Positions 14,551 through 21,506 of a stretch of 36,762 bases of DNA are shown here, in pieces. Location: the NCBI GenBank assembly GCA_964435085.1, contig CAYSXQ010000007.1:1-36762 (forward strand), written 5' to 3'. Within the stretch, counting starts at the first letter, position 1, and every line of letters begins with the position of its first letter. The notes beneath the pieces are model-generated. The model was not told where the DNA came from and ran no database searches. It worked only from the letters and a program-made list of their open reading frames with translations. This stretch comes from UBA917 sp964435085. Its GTDB lineage: Bacteria > Patescibacteriota > Patescibacteriia > Patescibacteriales > Patescibacteriaceae. The position numbers and the translations under genes were made by a program.

Positions 14551-14868
14551 ATGGCTCATAATCTGCTTAATCAAATGCACGTAAGTCAGTTTAAGGATAA
14601 TGATATAGCTGACATACCAAGGACGGGTGATATTATCGGTCCTGATAACGATAGATTAGCAATTTCTTGTATACCAAGTGCCAGCTCAAAAGGCAAATAC
14701 TATCGTCTCATGACTAGAATTCAGAACAAAAAGGCTGCTACTGGTATCATTACCAGTAATACCAGCGGTTTCATTTGCCTTCTTAGTCGGGTGCCACAAT
14801 TAGGGGAGGTTATTTTTATTGAAAACGTTTATATGGGTACCGCTTTTGGTAAATTAATAAGACTTTAG
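14551..14868 (+). CDS. Small soluble protein of unknown function
   Basis: 105-residue protein that I do not recognise. It has no signal peptide or membrane segment and looks like a small beta-rich domain (GDIIGPDNDRLAISCIPS, KYYRLMTRIQ, TSGFICLLSRVPQLGEVIFIENVY). The gene is clearly organised: promoter, a strong AAGGAG site (14539-14544) 6 bases before the ATG, and a terminator 20 bases after the stop. It therefore forms a one-gene transcript. The strong ribosome site contrasts with most neighbours and argues that the gene is real and well translated. Confidence 0.7.
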   Translation: MAHNLLNQMHVSQFKDNDIADIPRTGDIIGPDNDRLAISCIPSASSKGKYYRLMTRIQNKKAATGIITSNTSGFICLLSRVPQLGEVIFIENVYMGTAFGKLIRL

Positions 14869-14887
14869 GCAAGTTACAAATTTAAAA

Positions 14888-14917
14888 AAGTCCTCTCAAT
14901 CGAGAGGGCTTTTCTTT
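14888..14917. terminator. Intrinsic terminator, shared by convergent genes
   Basis: Stem AAGTCCTCTC/GAGAGGGCTT (one G-T wobble) with a 4-base loop, followed by TTCTTTTT on the plus strand. On the minus strand an AT-rich run follows, so it may also serve glyS. Confidence 0.8.
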
Positions 14918-14930
14918 TTACCTGTCTGCC

Positions 14931-16235
14931 TTAGAACTTGTCTTTGAAATAAGTGGCGAGGTCATCAATCATAATCACTTCCTGTTTCATAGTATCACGA
15001 TCACGCACTGTGACAGTTTTCTTTTCCAAGCTATCAAAGTCTATAGTGACGCAGTATGGCGTGCCAATCTCATCCTGACGGCGATAGCGTTTGCCGACGT
15101 TACCATTATCATCAAACTGGCAGACAAAGTCTTTGCGCAAATAGTTAAAGACATCAGTAGCAAGACTGACTAATTCTGGTTTATTCTTCATCAAAGGGAA
15201 GATAGCAATCTTCACTGGAGCGAGCCACTTAGGTAGTTTCAGGACGACGCGGGTGTCTTCGCCATCTGTGCCGACGGACTCTTCCTTATAAGCAGAGAGC
15301 ATCGCTGCTAGGAAACTACGATCGACGCCCAGTGACGGTTCAATGACGTGGGGAGTCATCTTCGCACCTTCTGCGGTCGTATAGTCTAAGTTGTGATTAC
15401 TAAGGTCAAAATTACCACGGTAAGCTAGACCAAATAATTCTTTCTGACCAAAAGGAAATTTATATTCAAAGTCGATAGTTTTTTTGGAATAGTGGGCAAG
15501 GTCACTTGCTGGGACATCATATTCGACAATCTCATCATCGCTAATACCGATATCACTAATCCAAGCGCGCATAGCGAGGCGCCACTTTTCAAATTCAGCT
15601 TGCCACTCGGCATCACTAGTTGGCTCAGCAAAGAAATATTCAATTTCCATCTGTTCAAATTCGCGAGTACGGAAGATGAAGTTACCTGGTGTAATTTCAT
15701 TTCTAAATGCCTTACCGATCTGCGCAATACCAAAAGGCAACTTCGGTCGCATAGTATCAACCACGTTTTTAAAGTTTACAAAAATACCCTGAGCCGTTTC
15801 CGGACGGAAGTAGACAACATTTTCATCTGACTCCACTGGACCAAGAAAAGTCTTAAGCATCAAATTAAATTGCTTAGCTTCAGTGAGCTCACCTTTCTTA
15901 CAAGTCGGGCAGGGGGCAGCGACATCAATATTATCAGCACGAAAACGAGCATGACAAGCTTTGCATTCAACTAATGGATCGGAAAATTCGGCGAGGTGAC
16001 CAGAAGCCTGCCAGACCTTAGTGTTCATTAGGAGAGCAGCATCAAGACCGTACATGTCAGAGCGCTGCTGAACAAAAGTTTGCCAGAAACGAGCCTTGAT
16101 ATTATTCTTCATTTCTACGCCTAAAGGACCGTAATCCCAAGCGTTAGCGAGGCCACCATAAATATCCGAGCCAGGGAAGATAAAGCCACGGCGTTTGGCT
16201 AGAGAGGTGATTTTGTCCATGAGTGAAATATCCAT
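14931..16235 (-). CDS. glyS: Glycyl-tRNA synthetase, homodimeric type
   Basis: 434-residue class II synthetase that charges tRNA-Gly. It is the single-chain (alpha2) type, not the alpha2beta2 GlyQ/GlyS enzyme. N-terminal KITSLAKRRGFIFPGSDIYGG and AWDYGPLGVEMKNN are diagnostic. KVWQASGHLAEFSDPLVECKACHARFRAD carries the zinc ligands, completed by CPTCKKGE. Motif 2 is FRPETAQGIFVNFKNV with FGIAQIGKAFRNEITPGNFIFRTREFEQME; motif 3 is IEPSLGVDRSFLAAML. The C-terminal anticodon-binding domain includes KLPKWLAPVKIAIFPL and GTPYCVTIDFDS. A second in-frame ATG six codons in (MDKITS) is an alternative start. The -10 TGCTATACT is about 19 bases upstream and there is no Shine-Dalgarno site. Confidence 0.97.
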   Translation of the reverse strand: MDISLMDKITSLAKRRGFIFPGSDIYGGLANAWDYGPLGVEMKNNIKARFWQTFVQQRSDMYGLDAALLMNTKVWQASGHLAEFSDPLVECKACHARFRADNIDVAAPCPTCKKGELTEAKQFNLMLKTFLGPVESDENVVYFRPETAQGIFVNFKNVVDTMRPKLPFGIAQIGKAFRNEITPGNFIFRTREFEQMEIEYFFAEPTSDAEWQAEFEKWRLAMRAWISDIGISDDEIVEYDVPASDLAHYSKKTIDFEYKFPFGQKELFGLAYRGNFDLSNHNLDYTTAEGAKMTPHVIEPSLGVDRSFLAAMLSAYKEESVGTDGEDTRVVLKLPKWLAPVKIAIFPLMKNKPELVSLATDVFNYLRKDFVCQFDDNGNVGKRYRRQDEIGTPYCVTIDFDSLEKKTVTVRDRDTMKQEVIMIDDLATYFKDKF

Positions 16236-16253
16236 AAAATAAGTTTAATGCTG

Positions 16254-16262
16254 AGTATAGCA
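16254..16262 (-). promoter_or_regulatory. Extended -10 box of glyS
   Basis: TGCTATACT on the minus strand. The predicted start is about 11 bases before the ATG at 16235. Confidence 0.55.
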
Positions 16263-16296
16263 GGTATATTAGCAAAAAAAGGCTAAAAGTCAAAGA

Positions 16297-16322
16297 AAAG
16301 CCGGTTTCTATTAACCGGCTTT
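16297..16322 (-). terminator. Intrinsic terminator of the 34-residue gene
   Basis: 10-bp stem AAAGCCGGTT/AACCGGCTTT with a 6-base loop. On the minus strand it ends in TTTTCTTTG and lies 8 bases after the small gene's TGA. Confidence 0.82.
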
Positions 16323-16329
16323 AATGTAT

Positions 16330-16434
16330 TCAAGGATTCTTAGGTTTTTTTCTAACCCAGGAGATGGCGATAAGCGCTAGGGTTATTAAACCTGTAACTG
16401 CTGCCACCTTGCCAAAGTGCAATTTCTTAGCCAT
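16330..16434 (-). CDS. 34-residue single-pass membrane peptide
   Basis: Short gene reading MAKKLHFGKVAAVTGLITLA and onward to SWVRKKPKNP, then TGA. It has a basic N-terminus, one hydrophobic helix (about residues 10-27) and a basic, proline-containing tail. GGAG lies 6 bases before the ATG, a TTGATG-17-TATACT promoter lies upstream, and a strong terminator begins 8 bases after the stop. All four signals agree, so the gene is probably real despite its size. Function unknown; it could be a small membrane regulator, a toxin-like peptide or a subunit of something larger. Confidence 0.65.
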   Translation of the reverse strand: MAKKLHFGKVAAVTGLITLALIAISWVRKKPKNP

Positions 16435-16478
16435 GACTGACTCCGAAATAATGTTAAAAAATGAGCTAATTTATTTCT

Positions 16479-16507
16479 AGTATAGTCGCTATGAATAGAA
16501 ACATCAA
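16479..16507 (-). promoter_or_regulatory. Promoter of the 34-residue gene
   Basis: On the minus strand, TTGATG (16507-16502), a 17-base spacer, and TATACT (16484-16479). The -35 overlaps the stop of the upstream gene. Confidence 0.65.
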
Positions 16508-17826
16508 TCGTCTTGTCTGCTGGTCAAGCCCAGCATCAGCCAAAATAAGTAAATCCCAAAAGCGCTAGTCCAGAGATAGTGATCTAAAGACATTAGGCAC
16601 AGCATTGCTAGGCCCAGGGCGAGCTGTAAATAATTCTTTGCCTGATAACTATTTTTAAATGACCAAAACAGTATCAGTAAAAAGCTGACCAGTCCCAAAA
16701 TACCAATTTCGGCAGCAATCAATAAAAAGACATTATGCACTGGTTGATACCAAAAGGCTGATTGCTTACTATCTAGCTGTTCATGCACAGCTAAGCCAAA
16801 ATTATTAATCCCAGAACCAAGCAGATCTTTATTTTTAATCAAAGCCAAGCTGTTTTTCGTCAGATCAGCTCTCTCTGTAGTTGATTTTGTTTCTAGTCTT
16901 GAGTTAGCGACAAATCTAGCTTGATAAATATAGCCGTAGTGCCAGTAGCAAGCACCAATAGTTATTATGATGATAATTAGTGGTGCGAGTAACTTTTTCC
17001 ACTGTCCTAAACTATAACTAATAATCACAAGCACTCCGAGACTGCTTGCCAGAATCGCGTTACGCGAAAAAGTAAAAAATAAAGCAGTGCTAATGAAAAC
17101 TAGACTTAGGTTCCAGAAGCTATTGTAGGCATTAAACTTTTTGCTGTCAGCTTCACTGACCTTTTCTTTGAGTGTCATGCCTAGAGTTAAGATTAAGGCT
17201 AAAGCCAAAAATCCACCCAAGACATTAGGATGAGTAAATCCGCCGTAAGCACGTAGCCAGCGCTCCCAGCGTCCATCTGGACCTAGGGCTTCAATGACAC
17301 TAGTGCCTAATTCTCCTGACTGATGTAGGCTAGTGCCTAGCCATTTATTTGCCGCCGTGCTTTGTGTTAAAAATTGCGCAGCTCCCCAACTAGCTTGCAG
17401 TACAGCGCTTACTATAACTAAGGTAATTAGAAGTTTTTTATTAAGTTGGCTACTCAAAATAATTATCAAGAGAATCATTCCTAACAACAGGCGAGTTAGT
17501 CCATAGACAGCCAAAAGCTTGTCAGTCGCCGCAAAAATTGAAGAGCTAGAAATGATGACTAAACTAAGTAGTGGCCACTTGAGTCTATACCAAATCTGAT
17601 TATTTTTTACTTGTTCAAAATTTTTATTACTAAGCCAAAGCAAAACAATCACAGCTAACAAGATATCAGTTCCGTACAACATGAGATGTCCAAATTCCCA
17701 AGGCTGCTGATTAATCGAGCCGGCTTTGATAAGATAGTGGGTTTGAAGGGGTAGGATAAAAGCCAATAAATATATTAAATAGTTAGTTGCTTTTTTAAAA
17801 AAGTTTTTTGACATACTTTTCGTCAT
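16504..17826 (-). CDS. O-antigen ligase/polymerase-like membrane protein (Wzy_C)
   Basis: 440-residue integral membrane protein with about ten to twelve hydrophobic helices. The central extracellular loop and following helices (RAYGGFTHPNVLGGFLALALILTLG, FFTFSRNAILASSLGVLVII, and WYQPVHNVFLLIAAEIGILGLVSF with His in the PVHN motif) are typical of the Wzy_C/O-antigen ligase superfamily. That family transfers or polymerises lipid-linked glycans at the outer face of the membrane, or glycosylates pilins (PilO/TfpO type). The first four codons fall in a palindromic repeat (ATGAC end), so the start may instead be the ATG at 17814 (MSKNFFKKATNYL). Given the many pilins in this genome, a glycan-to-pilin ligase is one possibility (inference). 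Confidence 0.8.
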   Translation of the reverse strand: MTKSMSKNFFKKATNYLIYLLAFILPLQTHYLIKAGSINQQPWEFGHLMLYGTDILLAVIVLLWLSNKNFEQVKNNQIWYRLKWPLLSLVIISSSSIFAATDKLLAVYGLTRLLLGMILLIIILSSQLNKKLLITLVIVSAVLQASWGAAQFLTQSTAANKWLGTSLHQSGELGTSVIEALGPDGRWERWLRAYGGFTHPNVLGGFLALALILTLGMTLKEKVSEADSKKFNAYNSFWNLSLVFISTALFFTFSRNAILASSLGVLVIISYSLGQWKKLLAPLIIIIITIGACYWHYGYIYQARFVANSRLETKSTTERADLTKNSLALIKNKDLLGSGINNFGLAVHEQLDSKQSAFWYQPVHNVFLLIAAEIGILGLVSFLLILFWSFKNSYQAKNYLQLALGLAMLCLMSLDHYLWTSAFGIYLFWLMLGLTSRQDD

Positions 17827-17945
17827 CCTCGCGAATGCGGGGATCCACGTTGTTAGGTAAGTAATTAGATTGTTTACTTATGATCAGTAATTAAATAGTG
17901 CTTACTGATCGACTCTGGATTCCAGGTCGCGGCCTGGAATGACAA
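17821..17945. repeat. Palindromic GTCAT-type repeat element, about 125 bp
   Basis: Begins CGTCATCCTCGCGAATGCGG with its own small hairpin and ends TTCCAGGTCGCGGCCTGGAA then TGACAAG, again a hairpin; the outer ends are CGTCAT and ATGAC. It overlaps the start of the O-antigen-ligase-like gene and codes for the last 16 or so residues of the nucleotidyltransferase-like gene. Confidence 0.75.
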
Positions 17946-18831
17946 GGGGGAGCTCTTTTAATTTGTCATAGTATTTTTGCATAAATTCCTTCCGTCGATC
18001 ACTGACATGCAATTTTAAAACCTGATCGTTAATTATGACATTACCACTTGCTTCAGCTGCCTTGATTTCTGAGGCTAGATGAGTGAGCTGCCAATTTTTA
18101 AGAGCCTGTTCTAAATTATTAAAAATATTTAAGCAGGTCCAGGTCTTTGTTTTTTCTTGTTGCAATTCTAATAAGTTACTTTGCTTTTGCCAATTAGGTA
18201 ATTTTTCACTCAGCCAGAGATTGCTAGTTATTAGTTGAGTGTAATAATCAGCGCTATCATAAAGCGGTTGCAAGCAGGCTAGCCAATAAGTAAAGTATAA
18301 GTCCTCATTAGTAAGTAGGTATTTTTGTAAGTCTAGATTATCACTAGTAACAAAGAAGCTAAGGCAGATCTGATCTCTACTTTTTGTTTTAGTCGGTCTT
18401 TGATTGGCTAGTGCCATGAGTCCCGCTGTTACAAATCTTGTTAGCCATAAGTTTCCCGGCTTAGCGATGATAAAAAAATCCAAGTCTCCTTGATCACGTA
18501 AATTATGTGCACCAATCTGGTTGGCTAGAGCGATGAATTTAATCCAAGGTAGGCGAGCAAAGATCTTGCTGACTAGTAGCGCCTTTTTTAATTTGCGACG
18601 ACTAAGGCTAAAGCGTTCTTGGCGCGTGATAATGTTTTTGAGGCGCAAAGTGTAGAAGCCTTGATGTAATAAAATAGCTCGGCTGTTCACTAAATTTTTT
18701 AGCTCTTCGCTAAGCTTCTCCTGGCTAATTTTTTGGTCCAGAAAGTGACGGAGTTCATTGGCTGTGAGAGGGCAGTCGAAAATATCGAAGTAGGCGAGTG
18801 TTTGGAGAATAGAATTTTTTAGACTGTCCAT
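17902..18831 (-). CDS. Nucleotidyltransferase-like protein with N-terminal winged helix
   Basis: 309-residue protein. Residues 1-60 look like a winged helix (SILQTLAYFDIFDCPLTANEL and an LVNSRAILLHQGFYTL wing). The following domain has the pattern GAHNLRDQGDLDFFIIAKPG (107-126), which fits the Gly-x9-Asp-x-Asp signature of the nucleotidyltransferase fold (Asp116, Asp118). This two-domain type is frequent in candidate-phyla genomes and its substrate is unknown. The C-terminal 16 residues (LPLVIPGRDLESRVDQ) are translated from the right half of a palindromic repeat, so the original stop was probably lost by insertion. It lies between rmuC and the O-antigen-ligase-like gene on the same strand. 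Confidence 0.6.
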   Translation of the reverse strand: MDSLKNSILQTLAYFDIFDCPLTANELRHFLDQKISQEKLSEELKNLVNSRAILLHQGFYTLRLKNIITRQERFSLSRRKLKKALLVSKIFARLPWIKFIALANQIGAHNLRDQGDLDFFIIAKPGNLWLTRFVTAGLMALANQRPTKTKSRDQICLSFFVTSDNLDLQKYLLTNEDLYFTYWLACLQPLYDSADYYTQLITSNLWLSEKLPNWQKQSNLLELQQEKTKTWTCLNIFNNLEQALKNWQLTHLASEIKAAEASGNVIINDQVLKLHVSDRRKEFMQKYYDKLKELPLVIPGRDLESRVDQ

Positions 18832-18861
18832 AGACTGTATTTAGTATCGCTTAAGTCACAA

Positions 18862-19968
18862 TTAATCTAAAACTGCTTTATCTAGTAGAAGCGGATCAAT
18901 CTCCGATTCACTGGCCGTAATCTTCGACACATCTTTATCAACTTTCTTAAATTCTTTATAGGCATTATTATAGTGACCGACGGTGACATTAATGCTCGTG
19001 CCAACCTTCTTCAAAAAGTCATCATAACTAGCAAGATGACGCCCGAGCTTTTCCACGTTATTACGAATCTCCTTGGCGCCCTCCTCAATCTTCAGCGCGC
19101 GCAAACCCTGCAAGACAGTTTGCAAGTAAGCCAGGAATGAAGTAGGGGAAACAATAATCACGTGCTTCGTAAAAGCATATTCAATCAAGTCACGACTATT
19201 GATGTCACCAGCTGCAATCTTGTGCGTTAGCAGGTCATAGTAAATTGATTCTGAAGGAATAAACATAAAAGCAAATTCCATGGTATTCTCATTTGGCCGG
19301 ACATACTTACTAGTCTCATCAATGCGCTTCTTCAAATCATTTTTGAAGTCTTTAGCTAGTCGCTCACGCTGCTCGGCGTCGTTATTATTAATCAATTTCT
19401 CGTAGTTTTCCAAAGAGAACTTTGAGTCAACGGGAATGATCTGTTCTTTAACAAAGACGACCGCATCGACAATATCACCATTATTAAAAGTGTACTGCAT
19501 CTGGTAGCTATTAGGCGGCAAAACATTTTTCAAAGTTTCTTCCAAGAAATACTCGCCTAAGATGCCGCGCTGCTTAGGATTTTTCAAAATATCTTGCAGG
19601 TTCTGTAATTGACTAGAAAAATTAACCACTTGGCGATTAGTTTCATCGAGCTGGGTTAGTTTAGCGGTCACTTGAGTAATAGTCTTAATTGACTCAGCTG
19701 ACATGTTCTGAATCAGACGCGCGGTATTACCCATTTGTTCTTGATTCGCTTGGTGAGTTTGAGCCAGCTTGGCATCGATAATCTTATTAAAATCACGACT
19801 TTGATGATTTATCATTTCGAGCATCTCGCGCTGGGCGGTATTTTGGTCACGCAAATAGGCGAGTTGCTCTCTTAATTCTCGACCTTCAGTGCCTGACTTG
19901 TTGCTGAGGGCTAGTTTGAGCAAGATAGCGATGGTGATGATTAGTAGAATTGTGATGATATATAACAT
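18862..19968 (-). CDS. rmuC: RmuC-family protein
   Basis: 368-residue protein. It has an N-terminal membrane anchor (residues 1-17), a long helical/coiled-coil region (about 25-130, LREQLAYLRDQNTAQREML and after), and the conserved RmuC core. The core includes RGILGEYFLEETLKNVLP, NGDIVDAVVFVKEQIIPVDSKFSLENY, FMFIPSESIYYDLLTHKI and HVIIVSPTSFLAYLQTVLQGL. RmuC proteins are predicted restriction-endonuclease-fold nucleases that limit DNA inversions at short inverted repeats. That is of interest here because the window carries many such repeats (inference). A possible TGTTATGAT extended -10 is 25 bases upstream; there is no Shine-Dalgarno site. Confidence 0.93.
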   Translation of the reverse strand: MLYIITILLIITIAILLKLALSNKSGTEGRELREQLAYLRDQNTAQREMLEMINHQSRDFNKIIDAKLAQTHQANQEQMGNTARLIQNMSAESIKTITQVTAKLTQLDETNRQVVNFSSQLQNLQDILKNPKQRGILGEYFLEETLKNVLPPNSYQMQYTFNNGDIVDAVVFVKEQIIPVDSKFSLENYEKLINNNDAEQRERLAKDFKNDLKKRIDETSKYVRPNENTMEFAFMFIPSESIYYDLLTHKIAAGDINSRDLIEYAFTKHVIIVSPTSFLAYLQTVLQGLRALKIEEGAKEIRNNVEKLGRHLASYDDFLKKVGTSINVTVGHYNNAYKEFKKVDKDVSKITASESEIDPLLLDKAVLD

Positions 19969-19992
19969 AAAGTTTATTGTTTAAGCCGTTTT

Positions 19993-20001
19993 ATCATAAC
20001 A
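19993..20001 (-). promoter_or_regulatory. Possible extended -10 box of rmuC
   Basis: TGTTATGAT on the minus strand, ending 25 bases from the ATG at 19968. No clear -35. Confidence 0.4.
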
Positions 20002-20037
20002 GTAAGCTTTATCGGGGGCAAGTGATGGTTTTAATGA

Positions 20038-20167
20038 TGAATTTAAAATTTCAAATTTCAAAACAATTTCAAATTTTACAAATTATAATTTCTAAAACTT
20101 TTGAAATTAAGGTATTTATTCATTAAAAATTGTTTTTAAATTTTAAATTTTAAATTTGAAATTAAAT
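20038..20167. repeat. AT-rich imperfect inverted repeat
   Basis: About 130 bases made of AATTTAAAATTTCAAATTTC-like units. The left arm contains AAAACAATTTCAAATTTT and the right arm AAAATTGTTTTTAAATTTTA, so the whole can fold on itself. Similar short AT units occur at 3046-3062 and 33911-33940. It lies between divergent rmuC and ctpA; no gene is visible in it. Confidence 0.55.
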
Positions 20168-20196
20168 TAGCAGCGCTTTCTATCTCCTAATCCCTG

Positions 20197-20205
20197 TGTT
20201 ATAAT
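20197..20205 (+). promoter_or_regulatory. Extended -10 box of ctpA
   Basis: TGTTATAAT, a perfect extended -10, about 30 bases before the ATG at 20236. No strong -35 or Shine-Dalgarno site. Confidence 0.6.
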
Positions 20206-20235
20206 ACCCAAATTACAAATAATCCCTCCTAAATT

Positions 20236-21501
20236 ATGTCACACAGTCAGCTTGATGAAGAATCGAGAATTAGAAAAATAATCACCCTAAGTATAGCTGG
20301 ACTATTGATTAGCGCTGTTTCTTTCTCTGGCGGTATGGTTTTTGCTCAGAGCTCTTTGGCTAAGCCTGGCTCTTTGCTTGAACAAATTAACGTAAGTGCT
20401 GGTGGTAATAATTTTAAAACTTCAATTAAAGATTTTGATTCAGATCTCTTTGCTGAAGTCTGGAAGTTGTTGCAAAGAGATTATGTTGATCATAATGAAT
20501 TAGATCAAAAGAAGATGTTTTACGGAGCCTTGCATGGCCTAGTTGCTTCCACCGGTGATCCTTACACCATGTTTTTTGATCCTGAAGAAAACAAAGAATT
20601 TAAGACTGATGTCTCAGGTAAGTTCGAAGGTATTGGTGCTGAAATCGGTCTTAAAGACGATTTGATTACTGTCATCGCTCCGCTAGAAGGTATGCCGGCC
20701 GAAAAGGCTGGTGTGCGAGCTGGCGATAAGATTATCGCTATTGATGAAGCTAGTACTGTTGGCATGACTGTTGACCAGGCTGTCAAAAAAATTCGTGGTG
20801 CTGGCGGCACTAAGGTTGTGCTGAGTATTTTGCGTGATAAAGCCAAGACTCCGATTAAGATTAGTATCGAAAGAGGTGTCATTGTTATTAAAAGTGTTAA
20901 GAAGACCGTTAAGGATGGTGTAAATATTATCCGTATTAGTAGTTTTAGTCAGGACACTGAGGCTGAATTTAATCAAGCGGTGAGCGAAGTTTTAGCTAGT
21001 AAATCCAAAGATCTGATTATCGACCTGCGCAATAATCCTGGTGGTTACCTTGATGTCGCTATCGCTATGATTGGTCGCTGGATTGGTGACGAAGTGGCCG
21101 TCATCGAAAAGTATAGTCAGGATAAACAGACTCCTCACAGATCTAGTGGTCCCGCTAACTTAAAAAATTTCCACACGGTTATCTTGGTGAATGATGGTTC
21201 GGCTAGTGCTGCTGAAATTTTGGCCGGAGCTCTACAGGACTACAAACTCGGCATCCTCGTCGGCAAAAAAACTTTTGGCAAAGGCTCAGTTCAAACTCTG
21301 GAAGAATTATCCGATGGTTCTTCAGTCAAGATCACTTCAGCTAAGTGGCTGACACCTAAGGGCCGCTCTATAAACAAAGAGGGGATTATGCCTGATATTG
21401 AAGTCCTAGTTAGCGAAGAAGATATTAAGGCTACTCGTGATGTCCAACTTCTCAAAGCATTAGAGGTCTTAAAGAAATACGATCAGTATAAGAAACCCTA
21501 A
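20236..21501 (+). CDS. ctpA: Carboxy-terminal processing protease (S41, CtpA/Prc type)
   Basis: 421-residue secreted or membrane-anchored serine protease with a Ser-Lys dyad. It has an N-terminal hydrophobic anchor (about 18-38, ITLSIAGLLISAVSFSGGMV), a family N-terminal helix region (LWKLLQRDYVDHNELD, GDPYTMFFDPEE), a PDZ domain (about 126-205) and the protease core. The catalytic Ser is Ser324 in NDGSASAAEILAGAL and the general-base Lys is Lys349 in KTFGKGSVQ, 25 residues apart as in known CtpA enzymes. It is followed after 5 bases by a run of prepilin genes, so it may trim or control exported pilus components (inference). Confidence 0.96.
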   Translation: MSHSQLDEESRIRKIITLSIAGLLISAVSFSGGMVFAQSSLAKPGSLLEQINVSAGGNNFKTSIKDFDSDLFAEVWKLLQRDYVDHNELDQKKMFYGALHGLVASTGDPYTMFFDPEENKEFKTDVSGKFEGIGAEIGLKDDLITVIAPLEGMPAEKAGVRAGDKIIAIDEASTVGMTVDQAVKKIRGAGGTKVVLSILRDKAKTPIKISIERGVIVIKSVKKTVKDGVNIIRISSFSQDTEAEFNQAVSEVLASKSKDLIIDLRNNPGGYLDVAIAMIGRWIGDEVAVIEKYSQDKQTPHRSSGPANLKNFHTVILVNDGSASAAEILAGALQDYKLGILVGKKTFGKGSVQTLEELSDGSSVKITSAKWLTPKGRSINKEGIMPDIEVLVSEEDIKATRDVQLLKALEVLKKYDQYKKP

Positions 21502-21506
21502 TTATT

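Noticed and set aside
17821..17945. Attenuator or riboswitch before the O-antigen-ligase-like gene
   Set aside because: The structure is explained by the palindromic repeat family and shows no riboswitch core.
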